Assembly: GCA_028278325.1 (NCBI GenBank)
Contig: JANQEO010000231.1
Coordinates: forward strand, 1 to 54,711
From: Candidatus Binatia bacterium
Lineage (GTDB): Bacteria; Desulfobacterota; Binatia; UBA1149; JAJCZL01
Length of the DNA stretch: 54,711 nucleotides
Direction: 5' to 3'
Numbering within the stretch: position 1 is the stretch's first letter; each line of letters starts with the position of its first letter. This document shows positions 15,734 to 24,326 of this stretch, one piece after another. Position numbers and translations under genes: made by a program. The notes beneath the pieces were generated by a model that did not search any database, was not told the DNA's origin, and saw only the letters and a list, made by a program, of their open reading frames with translations.

Positions 15734-16690
15734 CTATCCGCGCAAACCGAGGAACCGGCGCACCGGCTCGACCGTGCGCTCTGGGTCTTCCTCCTGAGGT
15801 ACGTGGCCGAGATCCTCGAAGATCACGAGTTCGCTACCGGGGATGTCGCCATGAAAACGCTTCGCCACGTCGGTTGAGAACAAGCGATCGCGGCCTCCCC
15901 AGATGAGCAGGGTCGGCGCGGTAATCTCGGGAATACGGTGAGCAAGTTCTCCATGGGGCGCCTGCCTGTAGCGCTCCACCAGCGCACCGCGATTGCCTTC
16001 ACGAACCGCGATGTCGAAGTACCTATCGATAAGCTCCGGGGTAACCTTTGAGGGGTCGCCGTATACGCTTCTCAGGCTCGACACGATCATGGAACGCGGC
16101 AAGACAAAGTCCATCAATCTATTCAGAATTGGTGTCGCGGCAACGCGAAACGCGATCGGCCGCGAGATGTTCTGCTCGTCCCTATACCCCGCAGAGTCCA
16201 CTAGTATCAGTTGCACTATCCGCTTCGGGGACGCCAACGACGCGGCCCACGAAACCTCGCCACCGAAGGAGTTGCCGCCCAGGACGCAACGGCCGATACC
16301 CAGCTCGTCGAGCACCGCGATCACGAAACGCACGTAGCTGTCGATCGTGTAGACATCGTCCGATCTGGGACCGGTCAACCCAAAGCCGGGCAAGTCGACG
16401 CGGACTACTCGGCGCTCACCGCTGAGCGCCCGGGTCCAGCCATCCCAGGTATGTAAAGAGGAGGAAGTGCCGTGAAGCAGCACCAGGGGCAGCTGGTCGT
16501 CGCGTGGCCCTTCGTCTCGCAGATGCACCTCCATCCCGGCTATCTCCAGGAACTCCGAAGGCGGCGTGGCCCAGCGAGTCTTGAGTTCGGACACCGGCCG
16601 GTCGGGAGCCCACGCGACGAAAACAAACCCACCGACACAAACAACGAGGGCGGCCGCCAGCACGGCCAGGACTTTGAGCAAGCCGTTCAA
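15734..16690 (-). CDS. Membrane-anchored alpha/beta hydrolase
   Basis: The 318-residue product from TTG 16690 (a gaggt site is upstream; GTG 16738 is an alternative) opens with one hydrophobic anchor (about 3-27). The hydrolase domain has LVLLHGTSSSLHTWDGW, VDLPGFGLTGP, the nucleophile elbow GGNSFGGE, the acid strand LIWGGRDRLF and the catalytic His in EDLGHVPQEEDP, so the triad is complete. It resembles haloalkane-dehalogenase or epoxide-hydrolase-like esterases; the substrate is unknown. It is probably attached to the membrane, facing either the cytoplasm or the periplasm. Confidence 0.87.
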   Translation of the reverse strand: MNGLLKVLAVLAAALVVCVGGFVFVAWAPDRPVSELKTRWATPPSEFLEIAGMEVHLRDEGPRDDQLPLVLLHGTSSSLHTWDGWTRALSGERRVVRVDLPGFGLTGPRSDDVYTIDSYVRFVIAVLDELGIGRCVLGGNSFGGEVSWAASLASPKRIVQLILVDSAGYRDEQNISRPIAFRVAATPILNRLMDFVLPRSMIVSSLRSVYGDPSKVTPELIDRYFDIAVREGNRGALVERYRQAPHGELAHRIPEITAPTLLIWGGRDRLFSTDVAKRFHGDIPGSELVIFEDLGHVPQEEDPERTVEPVRRFLGLRG

Positions 16691-16772
16691 GATTCGCTGG
16701 TTACCTCGACAGCAGCCGTAGCCCGACCTGAGGCTCACACCGGCGCTTCTTCAGACGGGGAGAACCCACGGA

Positions 16773-17834
16773 TCAGATGCGGATATACTCCGACAGGTTC
16801 TCGTGCTGGAAGATCATCGTCTCCTGGATGCTCATCCTCTTCCCTTTGTCGGCGTCCTTCGCCCGCTGGTACATCGCATGAGCGATGGCGACATCTACAT
16901 ACGCCAAGCCGACGGCATTGAAATACGCGCGCTCGGTGTCGCTGGCGCGCCCGGGCTTCTCACCGGCCACTACCTCGACCAAGTTCGCATAGATGTCGTC
17001 ATCACCGAGCATACCGTCTTTATACATACGGCTGAGCGTTTGTGTTCTGTGTTTGACCGTTTCCCAGTCGTCACAGATGATCTTGTCGCACTGCTTTGCG
17101 ACTTCGTACTCGTCTTCCCAGCCACCGATGTGACTGTAGAACGCTCCGGGCTTCATCCACGCCGCCTTCAAGAGCGGGGCCTGAGCACTCGTCGCGGTGA
17201 CGAGGATGTCGGCGCCGTCCATGGCTTTCTGCCCGTCGGTCCCGCTGGCGACGAAGTCCATATCCGTGAAGATCCGACTCATCTCCGAGATGAACTGCTC
17301 TTCTTCGTAGTCGTACTTTGCCGACACTCTGCACTCTTCAAGAGAAGGCACGACCGTTTTCATCGCGATCAAGTGCATCTTGGCCTGCTCCCCGGAACCG
17401 ATGAAAGCGATGCTGCGCGAATCCTGCCTGGCGAAATGCTTGGCCGCGATGCCGCCCATGGCACCGACTCGCATGTTCGAGCAAAGCGTTCCGTCCATGA
17501 ACGCGACAGGGAAGCCCGTTTCTATCTCGGATAGTATGACGACGGCGGAAAGATTCTGGATCCCGTGTTTCTCGGGGTTGGCCGGAAAGACGGAAACCCA
17601 CTTAACGCCGCATATCTTCTCGGGCAGAAGCGTTGCCGGCAGGCAGTTGATGCGCTCCTGCGTGGCCTCGTTGAAAATCTGGACGATCTTGTCGGGGAAA
17701 AGGATCTCCTCCGAACGAAACCCCAGCATGGCCTTCTCGGCGGCATCCATGGCCATCCGCATGTCGAGGCACCCTGCCTCGAGCAGGTCTTCTTGTGAAA
17801 GATACAGGCATTCGATGCGGTTCTTGTCGGACAT
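16773..17834 (-). CDS. Ornithine cyclodeaminase / mu-crystallin family protein
   Basis: The 353-residue product has the family layout: a substrate domain with KWVSVFPANPEKHGIQN, AVVILSEIETGFPVAFMDGT and MRVGAMGGIAAKHFAR, then the NAD(P) Rossmann motif FIGSGEQAKMH (about 145), then DADILVTATS-like GADILVTATSAQAP. Members deaminate ornithine to proline, or reduce or oxidise imino and amino acids; several act in opine or amine catabolism, and the substrate here is open. A strong aaggggg site precedes ATG 17834. It lies just downstream of an F420-type gene on the same strand. Confidence 0.88.
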   Translation of the reverse strand: MSDKNRIECLYLSQEDLLEAGCLDMRMAMDAAEKAMLGFRSEEILFPDKIVQIFNEATQERINCLPATLLPEKICGVKWVSVFPANPEKHGIQNLSAVVILSEIETGFPVAFMDGTLCSNMRVGAMGGIAAKHFARQDSRSIAFIGSGEQAKMHLIAMKTVVPSLEECRVSAKYDYEEEQFISEMSRIFTDMDFVASGTDGQKAMDGADILVTATSAQAPLLKAAWMKPGAFYSHIGGWEDEYEVAKQCDKIICDDWETVKHRTQTLSRMYKDGMLGDDDIYANLVEVVAGEKPGRASDTERAYFNAVGLAYVDVAIAHAMYQRAKDADKGKRMSIQETMIFQHENLSEYIRI

Positions 17835-17895
17835 GGATCCCCCTTATGGTCGAGTTGCAGGCCCCCTATCGACCCTCGGCCCGCCAGACTCTACC

Positions 17896-18417
17896 TCAAG
17901 CAGGATCCCGCGGCGAAAGCCGGAACACCTGAATCGTACGCCCGGACTCCGCGGCGGTCTCTTCGTAGTTGCGCCAGCCGCTATAGAGGGACTGGCCCTT
18001 ATGATACAGCCGCCGCCGCTCGAGCTCGTCGGTGACCAGCTCGGCACGGTAGCGCCCGCTGCGACCGCCGGCGGTCAAGGTGACGTCGGGATTGGCGCAT
18101 AGGTTGTAGTACCACTGAGGATGGCGGCCGCCGCCGAAGTTCGAGGCGATGAGAATAACGTCGTTGCCGTCGTTCCAGTAGAGCAGCGCGATCGTGCGCT
18201 CTTTGCCCGTCTTCGCGCCACGCGCCGTGAGGTTAACGACGGGCGCGGTGAGCATCGTGCTGACGCGTCCACCCGTCAATCTGAGCAAGATCGGGTCGAG
18301 ATGCCGCGAAACGTTCATCGCCAGCCATTTTCCCGGCTTCGACAACACCAGCTGCGTCAGGAGGTCCTGAAGAGGGTACGACCCGCCGGCCGGGTCTATG
18401 TGGGGGACACGTGCCAT
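17896..18417 (-). CDS. Ddn-like deazaflavin (F420)-dependent nitroreductase-family protein
   Basis: The 173-residue product matches the mycobacterial Ddn/DUF385 family: LTARGAKTGKERTIALLYW, NDVILIASNFGGGRHPQWYY and NLCANPDVTLTAGGRSGRYR, the segments that line the cofactor pocket. Family members use reduced F420 to reduce quinones, nitro compounds or other xenobiotics. A ttgagg site precedes ATG 18417. It is followed by the ornithine cyclodeaminase-type gene after about 60 bases. Presence of F420 in the organism is implied but no F420 biosynthesis gene is in the window. Confidence 0.88.
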   Translation of the reverse strand: MARVPHIDPAGGSYPLQDLLTQLVLSKPGKWLAMNVSRHLDPILLRLTGGRVSTMLTAPVVNLTARGAKTGKERTIALLYWNDGNDVILIASNFGGGRHPQWYYNLCANPDVTLTAGGRSGRYRAELVTDELERRRLYHKGQSLYSGWRNYEETAAESGRTIQVFRLSPRDPA

Positions 18418-18531
18418 GCCTCAACTCATCCTGTTATTGCTTGAAACCCGTAATCGATGGCCTCTGTGAAACGCCCGTACCAACGCGAGCGAGCAAGCGC
18501 AATCCGTGCGGACTAGCGGTAACGGCAGGGT

Positions 18532-18741
18532 CTATCTGCGCGCGCGACCGGTGGAGAGCCGTCGTGCTATGGATCTGCCGAGGGCGAGGCAGATCAACAT
18601 CGAAGCGACCGCAACACCAAGGTGGTAGGGGTCGGCCAGAAAGTGCAGCAAGTCCGCGCTGCCACTTAAGCCATGGTCAGGGTGGGCCAGAGCGGTGGCG
18701 GGAAGCAGTACTGCGCTCAGTACGATCACGATTCTGGTCAT
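18532..18741 (-). CDS. Small secreted or membrane protein, HPDHG-type
   Basis: Only 69 residues. A signal peptide ending LPATALA is followed at once by HPDHGLSGSADLLHFLADPYH, then one hydrophobic segment (VAVASMLICLALG) and a basic tail. The histidine-rich, HupE-like N-terminus suggests metal contact at the outer face of the membrane, but no function is established. A strong gaggag site precedes the ATG. It is flanked by about 110 bases upstream of the Ddn-like gene and 63 bases from the DUF3175 gene. Confidence 0.72.
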   Translation of the reverse strand: MTRIVIVLSAVLLPATALAHPDHGLSGSADLLHFLADPYHLGVAVASMLICLALGRSIARRLSTGRARR

Positions 18742-18804
18742 CTCGTCTCCTCTTGTTCCCGGCGATGCTCGGTGGCCTGTACGCTCTCGGCCGCTCGGCC
18801 AAGC

Positions 18805-19104
18805 TCAGTTGTCGCCGCGAGGGTTTGCGCGCGGCCTACCGTACAGTGCTCTGAGTTCATCCTTTGCTTGCTCCAGACGCGTTCGCTGCTCGGCGGAAAT
18901 CTGCTTGCCTGCGCGATTGATGTAAAAGGTTAGCATCGACATGGCGGAGCGGAAAGGCTCGGACTTCCGCCGCCGGCTCCGATCGGCTGACTTCTTGAGG
19001 GATCGAGCTATCTCGCGCGGATCTTCGAGCGCAAACACGCCCTCCTCCAGATCCAGGGCATCGCTGGTTTGGGTCACATGTTGTGACCATCGTTTACCGC
19101 TCAT
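18805..19104 (-). CDS. DUF3175 family protein
   Basis: From ATG 19104 the 99-residue product reads MSGKRWSQHVTQTSDALDLE and then ALEDPREIARSLKKSA, PFRSAMSMLTFYINRAGK and LEQAKDELRALYGR, which covers the whole DUF3175 family. The function is unknown; the small basic helical protein is often found in soil bacteria. Its ATG overlaps the stop of the preceding alpha/beta hydrolase gene as ATGA, indicating translational coupling. Confidence 0.88.
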   Translation of the reverse strand: MSGKRWSQHVTQTSDALDLEEGVFALEDPREIARSLKKSADRSRRRKSEPFRSAMSMLTFYINRAGKQISAEQRTRLEQAKDELRALYGRPRANPRGDN

Positions 19105-19913
19105 CTCGGCTCTGGTATCTTCGATCCGTGTCCGCTCGCCGCGAGCCACGAGATGATCGTGTCCGCAACTGCTTCCCAGCCCTCCTCCAGCATCATGTCA
19201 TGAGCCATCCCTGAGAAGATGACCGGCTCGACGCCGTAGGCAGCAGCCGTGGATCGGATCTGGTCCGGCAGAAAGATCGTGTCATTGCCCGCGCCCAAGA
19301 CGAGCATCGGCGCCGTCACCCGTCGGGGCTTCGGTAAGTCCAGGGCGAGCATGTCGAGAAATGCCATGTAGGACTCGTCCTGGACCAACTCGCTGAACCG
19401 AAGAAGCTTTTCCTGCGGCAATTGCTCCGAGAAGAACCATTCGCGGACCAACTCCGGGCTACCGACCAGGGGCAACAGACTTAGCGTCAGGTGCATTCTC
19501 AGTGCGGCGAGCGGGTGGCGTACATGGGTGCGAATGAGCGACCGGGAGACCCCGGCGGGCGGCAAAGAGGCCATGAGCACCGCGGCGACGGCAGAATTCG
19601 TTTCGAGGTACTTCTGGACGATTCCACCGCCCATGGAATGACCTACGAGGATGGGCTCTGCGCCCAGTTCGGCCACCACTTTTTTGACGTCGTCGACGTA
19701 GTCGGAGATGCGGGCCCGGCGCAGGCCAGCGCGTCCGTCACTGGCGCCGTGGCCTCGCAGGCTCAAGGCGTGCACGGAAAAGCCTCTGCGCGCGAAGTAT
19801 TCGAGGAATCCCTGGTCCCAACACCATGCCCCGTGCCAGGCCCCATGAACGAACAGAATCGGGGCCGCGTGTTCTCTCGTCGCCGGCTCCCGGCGTATGT
19901 GCTCGAGGTTCAT
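19101..19913 (-). CDS. Alpha/beta hydrolase (esterase/lysophospholipase-like)
   Basis: The 270-residue product has PILFVHGAWHGAWCWDQGF, LSLRGHGASDGR, the nucleophile elbow VGHSMGGG, the acid strand MLVLGAGNDTIF and the catalytic His in FSGMAHDMMLE, so the triad is complete. It has no signal peptide. The substrate is not predictable. It is coupled by ATGA to the DUF3175 gene downstream. Its start lies about 130 bases from the start of a divergent Mut7-C-like gene. Confidence 0.88.
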   Translation of the reverse strand: MNLEHIRREPATREHAAPILFVHGAWHGAWCWDQGFLEYFARRGFSVHALSLRGHGASDGRAGLRRARISDYVDDVKKVVAELGAEPILVGHSMGGGIVQKYLETNSAVAAVLMASLPPAGVSRSLIRTHVRHPLAALRMHLTLSLLPLVGSPELVREWFFSEQLPQEKLLRFSELVQDESYMAFLDMLALDLPKPRRVTAPMLVLGAGNDTIFLPDQIRSTAAAYGVEPVIFSGMAHDMMLEEGWEAVADTIISWLAASGHGSKIPEPR

Positions 19914-20040
19914 GCCGCCTCTCAGTGGTCCGGTCTCTGCGGCGATGCAAATGGGTTATTGGAGCAACCCGGACAGCGCTCCGGCGGTGACTCTCGATGA
20001 GGTCCCGCCGGCGTGTTGGGCGCCCGCTCCCACTTCATCT

Positions 20041-20661
20041 ATGATCGCAGACGAGGATCTCGGCGTGGCCGTCCCTTGTTCACATTGCGGCCGCCAGTAC
20101 GACGTCGCCCTGTTCCCATTCGGGCGCACGATCTCGTGCACCTGCGGCCATCGCGTCGGCATAGAACCCAGGGTTCGCAGCGCTGAGCGCTCGGGGCACG
20201 AGAGGTTTCTGGCCGACGCAATGCTCGCGCGACTGGCAAAGTGGCTACGGCTGTTTGGCTTGGATTGTGACCACCGCCCGCAAAGCTCGGACGCGGAACT
20301 CGTACGTCTCGCCGTAACGGACGACCGGATCCTTCTTACCCGCGACCGCGGACTGGCCGAGGAATGGTGGATTCCGAATATCTACCTCGTCAAAGCAGAG
20401 GATCTCAGGCAACAGCTCGTCGAGGTCATCCGCCACTTCGATCTGGCTTCTTCCGTCCGAGTCCTCAGCAGATGCACGAAGTGTAATCACATCGTGAGCC
20501 GAGCTGCCCCCGCCGATGTGTCCGGGCGCGTCCCGCCAAGGATACTGGAAACTCACGATGTCTTTTGGGAGTGTCGAGAGTGCGGACGGGTCTATTGGGA
20601 GGGCTCTCACGCCGCGCGGATTCGGGCGCTGGCTGAGACGCTGGTTGCGGCCGCTACTTAG
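20041..20661 (+). CDS. Mut7-C RNase-domain protein with zinc-ribbon segments
   Basis: The central part, MLARLAKWLRLFGLDCDH, then DRILLTRDRGLAEE and a C-terminal four-cysteine ribbon (CTKCNH ... CRECGRVYW), is a complete Mut7-C (PIN-like) ribonuclease domain with its zinc finger. An additional N-terminal segment has CSHCGRQYDVALFPFGR and CTCGHR, a second ribbon-like module. ATG 20041 is chosen because an earlier start (19897) would run into the divergent hydrolase; GTG 20065 is a further option. Mut7-C proteins are predicted RNA nucleases. It is the only plus-strand gene between 7.3 and 23.6 kb. Confidence 0.78.
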   Translation: MIADEDLGVAVPCSHCGRQYDVALFPFGRTISCTCGHRVGIEPRVRSAERSGHERFLADAMLARLAKWLRLFGLDCDHRPQSSDAELVRLAVTDDRILLTRDRGLAEEWWIPNIYLVKAEDLRQQLVEVIRHFDLASSVRVLSRCTKCNHIVSRAAPADVSGRVPPRILETHDVFWECRECGRVYWEGSHAARIRALAETLVAAAT

Positions 20662-21119
20662 TCGGCTGCCCGGCCGAACACCTTCCGTAGATTGCGATGG
20701 CGCCATCGGAATACAGCTTTGAAAACCGGGCGATACAGCGTCGCCAACCAGGGCAACCGCGGCACGAAGCGAATGCGATCAGTTATGCGGCAGCCGGTTG
20801 CGGTGGGCTCGATGATTCGTTCGTGCTCCCAAACTTTCTGAGTCAGCATCGAGGATCTCTCGAGAAAGCGCCGCCCGGGCTGTACCTCTTCGAATACGAC
20901 ATCGTCGTACTCGACGGGCAGAAGCCCCAGCGCAAGAAGCCAGCTACGAAACTGCCGCTCTCCCGGCCGGCTACCGGCTGTAAGATCGCGCGTGCCGGAG
21001 GGGAAGGTCATGCGAAGGAAAGGCCGGAACTCACGGTTTACTCCCGTAGGGCTAACGGCGTGGCGCCACACGACCGGAGGCTCTTCCGCTAAGTCGGATG
21101 ATACGACGAACTCGTTCAA
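20658..21119 (-). CDS. SRPBCC (START-like) ligand-binding protein
   Basis: The 153-residue product has the helix-grip opening MNEFVVSSDLAEEPPVVWRH (about 1-20) and FRPFLRMTFPSG, LLALGLLPVEYDD, GRRFLERSSML and CRITDRIRFVPR in SRPBCC order. These bind lipids, polyketides or quinones. Translation probably starts at TTG 21119, seven bases after a gggag site. Its stop codon overlaps the stop of the convergent Mut7-C gene by two bases. Ligand unknown. Confidence 0.75.
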   Translation of the reverse strand: MNEFVVSSDLAEEPPVVWRHAVSPTGVNREFRPFLRMTFPSGTRDLTAGSRPGERQFRSWLLALGLLPVEYDDVVFEEVQPGRRFLERSSMLTQKVWEHERIIEPTATGCRITDRIRFVPRLPWLATLYRPVFKAVFRWRHRNLRKVFGRAAD

Positions 21120-21196
21120 ATGAGATCTCCCAGATTGCTACCCGCCACGAACACGATCAGTTGGCAGTCCGACATCGACTTCACCGCCTCGCGCCC

Positions 21197-22042
21197 TCAA
21201 TGCGTCACATCGCTGAGGCTCGTGCCCCGCAGCCTTCTGAACATGGCGTAGAGCGGCAGAAAAGCCCGCAGCAAGGCGGTATCCCGCGTTTCCTCAGCGA
21301 AGGCAGGACGCCGGACGAGGCGCGCATGCCAGCGAGAGAGGTTGGGATGCCGCTGCAAAGGGTAACCGGCCAAGCTAAGGCGCCGCGTCGTGATGAACCA
21401 GGCGATGTCTAGCACCGAAAGGCGATCGCCGATCAAGCAGTCGTCAATCGCGAGTCTCTCATCGAACGTCTCGAAAACCTTGCGATGCGCATCGACCGAG
21501 GCTTGCGCCGTCTCGGGCATGATTCCGTGGTCGGCATAGTCGCGCCACCATTTCACTTCAAGGGCGCGCTTGGGATCATCACGGCCCTCTCGTTCCCAGC
21601 GCTCGAGCGTTGCTGCGGACTTGCGGGCGAGCAGCCGTGGCATGATGAAACCCATCGTGAGGTTGCGCAGGTCCATGTGCAGGCTGTCCTCAAGCTCGAG
21701 GTTCTCCTTGACCCGAGCCCGCTCCGCGTCGGTTCGAGGGAAGAAAGGCCCTTCCTGAGACGGGAGCGCATCGAGGTACTCCATGATGTCGTTGCTCTCG
21801 ACGTGCACGACCCCGTCGTGGACCAATACGGGCACGACACCTCGCGGATTGATACCGAGAAAGCGGGCGGTGACGTGCTCCTGTCTTGCCAGATCGACGG
21901 GATGAGACACCCAGTCCAACCCCTTTTCGCGCAGGAACACACGCACCTTTTGCGAACAGCTCGAACTCTGGAAGTGAAGCAGATGCAGTCCCCGCCAAGA
22001 TGTGACCTCACGTGTCGTGACTTGTTTGTCGGGAATGATCAT
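21197..22042 (-). CDS. Glutathione S-transferase family protein
   Basis: The 281-residue product has an N-terminal thioredoxin-like domain (HFQSSSCSQKVRVFLREKGL, GVVPVLVHDG, VESNDIMEYLD) and a C-terminal helical domain ending with DRLSVLDIAWFITTRRL and HPNLSRWHARLVRRPAF. The S-x-x-S-Q-K active-site region fits a Ser-type GST. A short aaggg site precedes ATG 22042. Substrate unknown; it fits the detoxification theme with the MAPEG gene nearby. Confidence 0.9.
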   Translation of the reverse strand: MIIPDKQVTTREVTSWRGLHLLHFQSSSCSQKVRVFLREKGLDWVSHPVDLARQEHVTARFLGINPRGVVPVLVHDGVVHVESNDIMEYLDALPSQEGPFFPRTDAERARVKENLELEDSLHMDLRNLTMGFIMPRLLARKSAATLERWEREGRDDPKRALEVKWWRDYADHGIMPETAQASVDAHRKVFETFDERLAIDDCLIGDRLSVLDIAWFITTRRLSLAGYPLQRHPNLSRWHARLVRRPAFAEETRDTALLRAFLPLYAMFRRLRGTSLSDVTH

Positions 22043-22129
22043 CGAGCCCTTCGATTCGTGGCTAACACCGCCCGGATCGCAACGCCCATCGGTTGACCCA
22101 CGTCACCTAGCATCAGCTTCGACCCCTTG

Positions 22130-22582
22130 TCACGCAGTGGGCTCCAGGAGTGCGAACAACTCCGCCTCCGCTCGATGCTTGAGAGAAGCAGCCTCGCGCT
22201 CGAGATACCGGTGCGTGAGACGGCCCGCGACGAGAGCCGCCAGACCGGCGAGCGGACCGTGTAAGGACACCTGCAGGAATAAACTCGTCGAATCAGGTGT
22301 GACCGCGTTCACGACATGGTCGGCAACGGTGCGAACACCCGGAGAGCGGGATTCCCAGGAGAACCGGGACGGCGGCTCCAACTCGACGACCGACCAGACG
22401 GCCGGCCGGAGCTTGGGCTGGACGATCCTATAATTCGCACCCACCACCATGTTCGGCGGGCCAAGTGCCTCAACGCTGGTGACGGTCGGCAACCACTGGG
22501 GCCAGTGCAGTACGTCGGCCAGCACCAGCCACACTTGCTCCACCGGAGCGTCGATCAGAGTCGTCGCTGTGAACGTCCACAC
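22130..22582 (-). CDS. SRPBCC (polyketide cyclase-like) protein
   Basis: The 150-residue product from GTG 22582 opens VWTFTATTLIDAPVEQVW, a typical SRPBCC first strand and helix, followed by WPQWLPTVTSVEALG and FSWESRSPGVRTVADHVV. The frame is open further upstream to 22726, but that would overlap the MAPEG gene by about 100 bases; the true start is uncertain. Ligand unknown. It follows the MAPEG gene by 43 bases with the chosen start and is probably in the same operon. Confidence 0.75.
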   Translation of the reverse strand: MWTFTATTLIDAPVEQVWLVLADVLHWPQWLPTVTSVEALGPPNMVVGANYRIVQPKLRPAVWSVVELEPPSRFSWESRSPGVRTVADHVVNAVTPDSTSLFLQVSLHGPLAGLAALVAGRLTHRYLEREAASLKHRAEAELFALLEPTA

Positions 22583-22625
22583 TGCTTGGCCTACCGACGC
22601 GTTGTCTTCCGAGGTCGGTTCATCG

Positions 22626-23063
22626 TCAGCCTTGCGTGTCGACAACCCGGAGCGCCAACTCGACCCAGAAGCCGATAAGAACCAATGCACCGGCGACGAA
22701 CGCAGACGTTCGGTGCCACTGAGCATTGTAGGTTATGTGAATGGCGGTGTGGACCAAGCGCAACCCGACAAAGATCCACGCCAAGACGAGAAGGGTTCCG
22801 GTAACCGCGTGCGTGACGTATGCGGTTACGCAACCCACATAGAAGAGCATCGGGAGCTCCAGCAGATTCTGAAAGTTCCGGGCTAACGCTCGTAGGCGGT
22901 CGGGCTCCTGGTTGTCGCGCTCGCGGAACAGCTTGTAATACTCGGGATGCAAGCGGCCCGTCAGGATACCGCCCATGCGAACGATGCCGAGCATCACTAA
23001 CACGATGAAGGTCAGCCCCACCAACGCGAACGCAGGATACAGGATCTCGGTTTCCTCCGTCAT
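22626..23063 (-). CDS. MAPEG family membrane protein
   Basis: The 145-residue product has four membrane helices and the family motifs RALARNFQNLLELPMLFYV and LRLVHTAIHITYNAQWHR. MAPEG proteins include microsomal-type glutathione transferases and leukotriene synthases; bacterial members are usually of unknown substrate. Its ATG overlaps the stop of the upstream membrane-protein gene as ATGA. The GST gene lies two genes downstream. Confidence 0.9.
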   Translation of the reverse strand: MTEETEILYPAFALVGLTFIVLVMLGIVRMGGILTGRLHPEYYKLFRERDNQEPDRLRALARNFQNLLELPMLFYVGCVTAYVTHAVTGTLLVLAWIFVGLRLVHTAIHITYNAQWHRTSAFVAGALVLIGFWVELALRVVDTQG

Positions 23064-23512
23064 CGCGAGCTGGCTTCGGCTCGAACGCCTACCTGAAGCA
23101 TAACGGATGCGGCGCCGGCTAGTAGAATCGTGATCACTCCGAAGGAAAGGGGCGGCTCACCAGGAGTGCGTGAAGCGACGATATACGTCGCGTAGGTAAT
23201 CAAAACGGAATAGCCGAGACAGACGACGGGAAGGAGCACCAAATACGGACGGGCAGAGCGGCGCAGTGAGGCTACGGCCATGAGGAGCGTAGCCAGGCCG
23301 GCGATGACCTGACCCGCAGCAAGCCCCCTCAGCATTCCGAGAAGGAGACCTTGGTAGTTTGGAGACAAGCCTGACCACTCGATCTGCAGCGCCCGCGAAT
23401 GGTACGGCATGAACTCACCGCGCGTGAGGTAGACAAGACCTACGCCTAAAAGAACCGTTCCAAGAACCACGAAGAGCCAGAGTGATGCCTTCAGCATTCG
23501 TTCCTCAGTCAA
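23060..23512 (-). CDS. Four-helix membrane protein, unknown function
   Basis: The 150-residue product has four hydrophobic segments (about 9-28, 57-80, 90-112 and 122-142) and a loop MPYHSRALQIEW. An internal Met at residue 6 is an alternative start. It is translationally coupled to the MAPEG gene through ATGA. I do not recognise a family with confidence. It lies about 108 bases from the divergent lexA promoter. Confidence 0.72.
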   Translation of the reverse strand: MTEERMLKASLWLFVVLGTVLLGVGLVYLTRGEFMPYHSRALQIEWSGLSPNYQGLLLGMLRGLAAGQVIAGLATLLMAVASLRRSARPYLVLLPVVCLGYSVLITYATYIVASRTPGEPPLSFGVITILLAGAASVMLQVGVRAEASSR

Positions 23513-23619
23513 CTACTCACTCCGTCGCCGCACCACTAGCTGGCGCCGGTCCTCCCTAATAGTCCACCAGGCGACAGTGCGGCAAACGAAAGCCGCCCGG
23601 GCCAGGGGCCATTTTCTAT

Positions 23620-23649
23620 TTGACAAACCAGACATTTGTCTGGTTATAT
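23620..23649 (+). promoter_or_regulatory. lexA promoter with overlapping SOS operator
   Basis: A perfect TTGACA (-35) at 23620-23625 and TTATAT (-10) at 23644-23649 are separated by an 18-base spacer. The spacer is filled by a perfect palindrome, AACCAGACA-TT-TGTCTGGTT (23626-23645). The palindrome sits exactly where a bound repressor would block RNA polymerase. It is the natural operator of the LexA protein encoded just downstream, so autoregulation is expected. Confidence 0.8.
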
Positions 23650-23672
23650 GCGGCCAGGAGCAGCGAGGAGAA

Positions 23673-24317
23673 ATGTCACCGATTACGCCTCCGGGCCGAA
23701 CTCGTAAGCGGGTTTTGGAATATGTCCGTCAGCGCATATTGGAGGGAAATTCCCCGACAATTCGCGAGGTTCAGCGGGAGTTCGGCTTTCGCGCCGTAGA
23801 GTCGGCGCGCGCGCATCTGGAGGCCCTCGTCAACGAGGGCTTGCTCGTAAAACCCCCCGGCCGACGGTCACGGGGCTATCGCCTCCCAGCGGGCACCGGT
23901 CTGATTCCACCCCCGGCCTTTGTGCCTCTCATTGGCCGAGTCCAGGCCGGTGCCCTGTCCGCAGCCCTCGAAGATCCCGAGGGATACCTGGCCATCCAAA
24001 CCCGCAAGGCCGAATCCGACGACCTCTTCGCCCTGCGAGTAAAAGGCGAGAGCATGCGCGACGCCGGTATCTTCGACGGCGACGTCGTCGTCGTTCGCCG
24101 TCAGCCTTCGGCCAACTCCGGTGAGATAGTCGTGGCCATGATCGAAGACGAAGCCACCGTAAAGCGCCTGCGCATGCGAAGACGGCGAGTAGAATTGCTG
24201 CCAGAGAACGAAGAGTTCTCTCCCATCGTTCCCGATCCCGAGACCTTGACGATTCTTGGCAAAGTCATCGAGGTGCGCCGCTACCTCGAGCAATTACCCC
24301 TCACGGCAATCGCGTAA
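23673..24317 (+). CDS. lexA: LexA repressor
   Basis: ATG 23673 follows gaggag; the frame also opens at 23577 but that would place the start within or upstream of the promoter palindrome. The 214-residue product has a winged helix domain (about 5-70; TIREVQREFGFRAVESARAH) and a peptidase S24 domain. Autocleavage would occur at Ala92-Gly93 (RVQAG), with Ser127 in KGESM and Lys164 in ATVKRL as the catalytic dyad. Sitting under a palindromic operator and upstream of imuA-imuB-dnaE2, it is likely the repressor of this SOS mutagenesis unit, probably autoregulated. Confidence 0.93.
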   Translation: MSPITPPGRTRKRVLEYVRQRILEGNSPTIREVQREFGFRAVESARAHLEALVNEGLLVKPPGRRSRGYRLPAGTGLIPPPAFVPLIGRVQAGALSAALEDPEGYLAIQTRKAESDDLFALRVKGESMRDAGIFDGDVVVVRRQPSANSGEIVVAMIEDEATVKRLRMRRRRVELLPENEEFSPIVPDPETLTILGKVIEVRRYLEQLPLTAIA

Positions 24318-24326
24318 TGAAATGCA

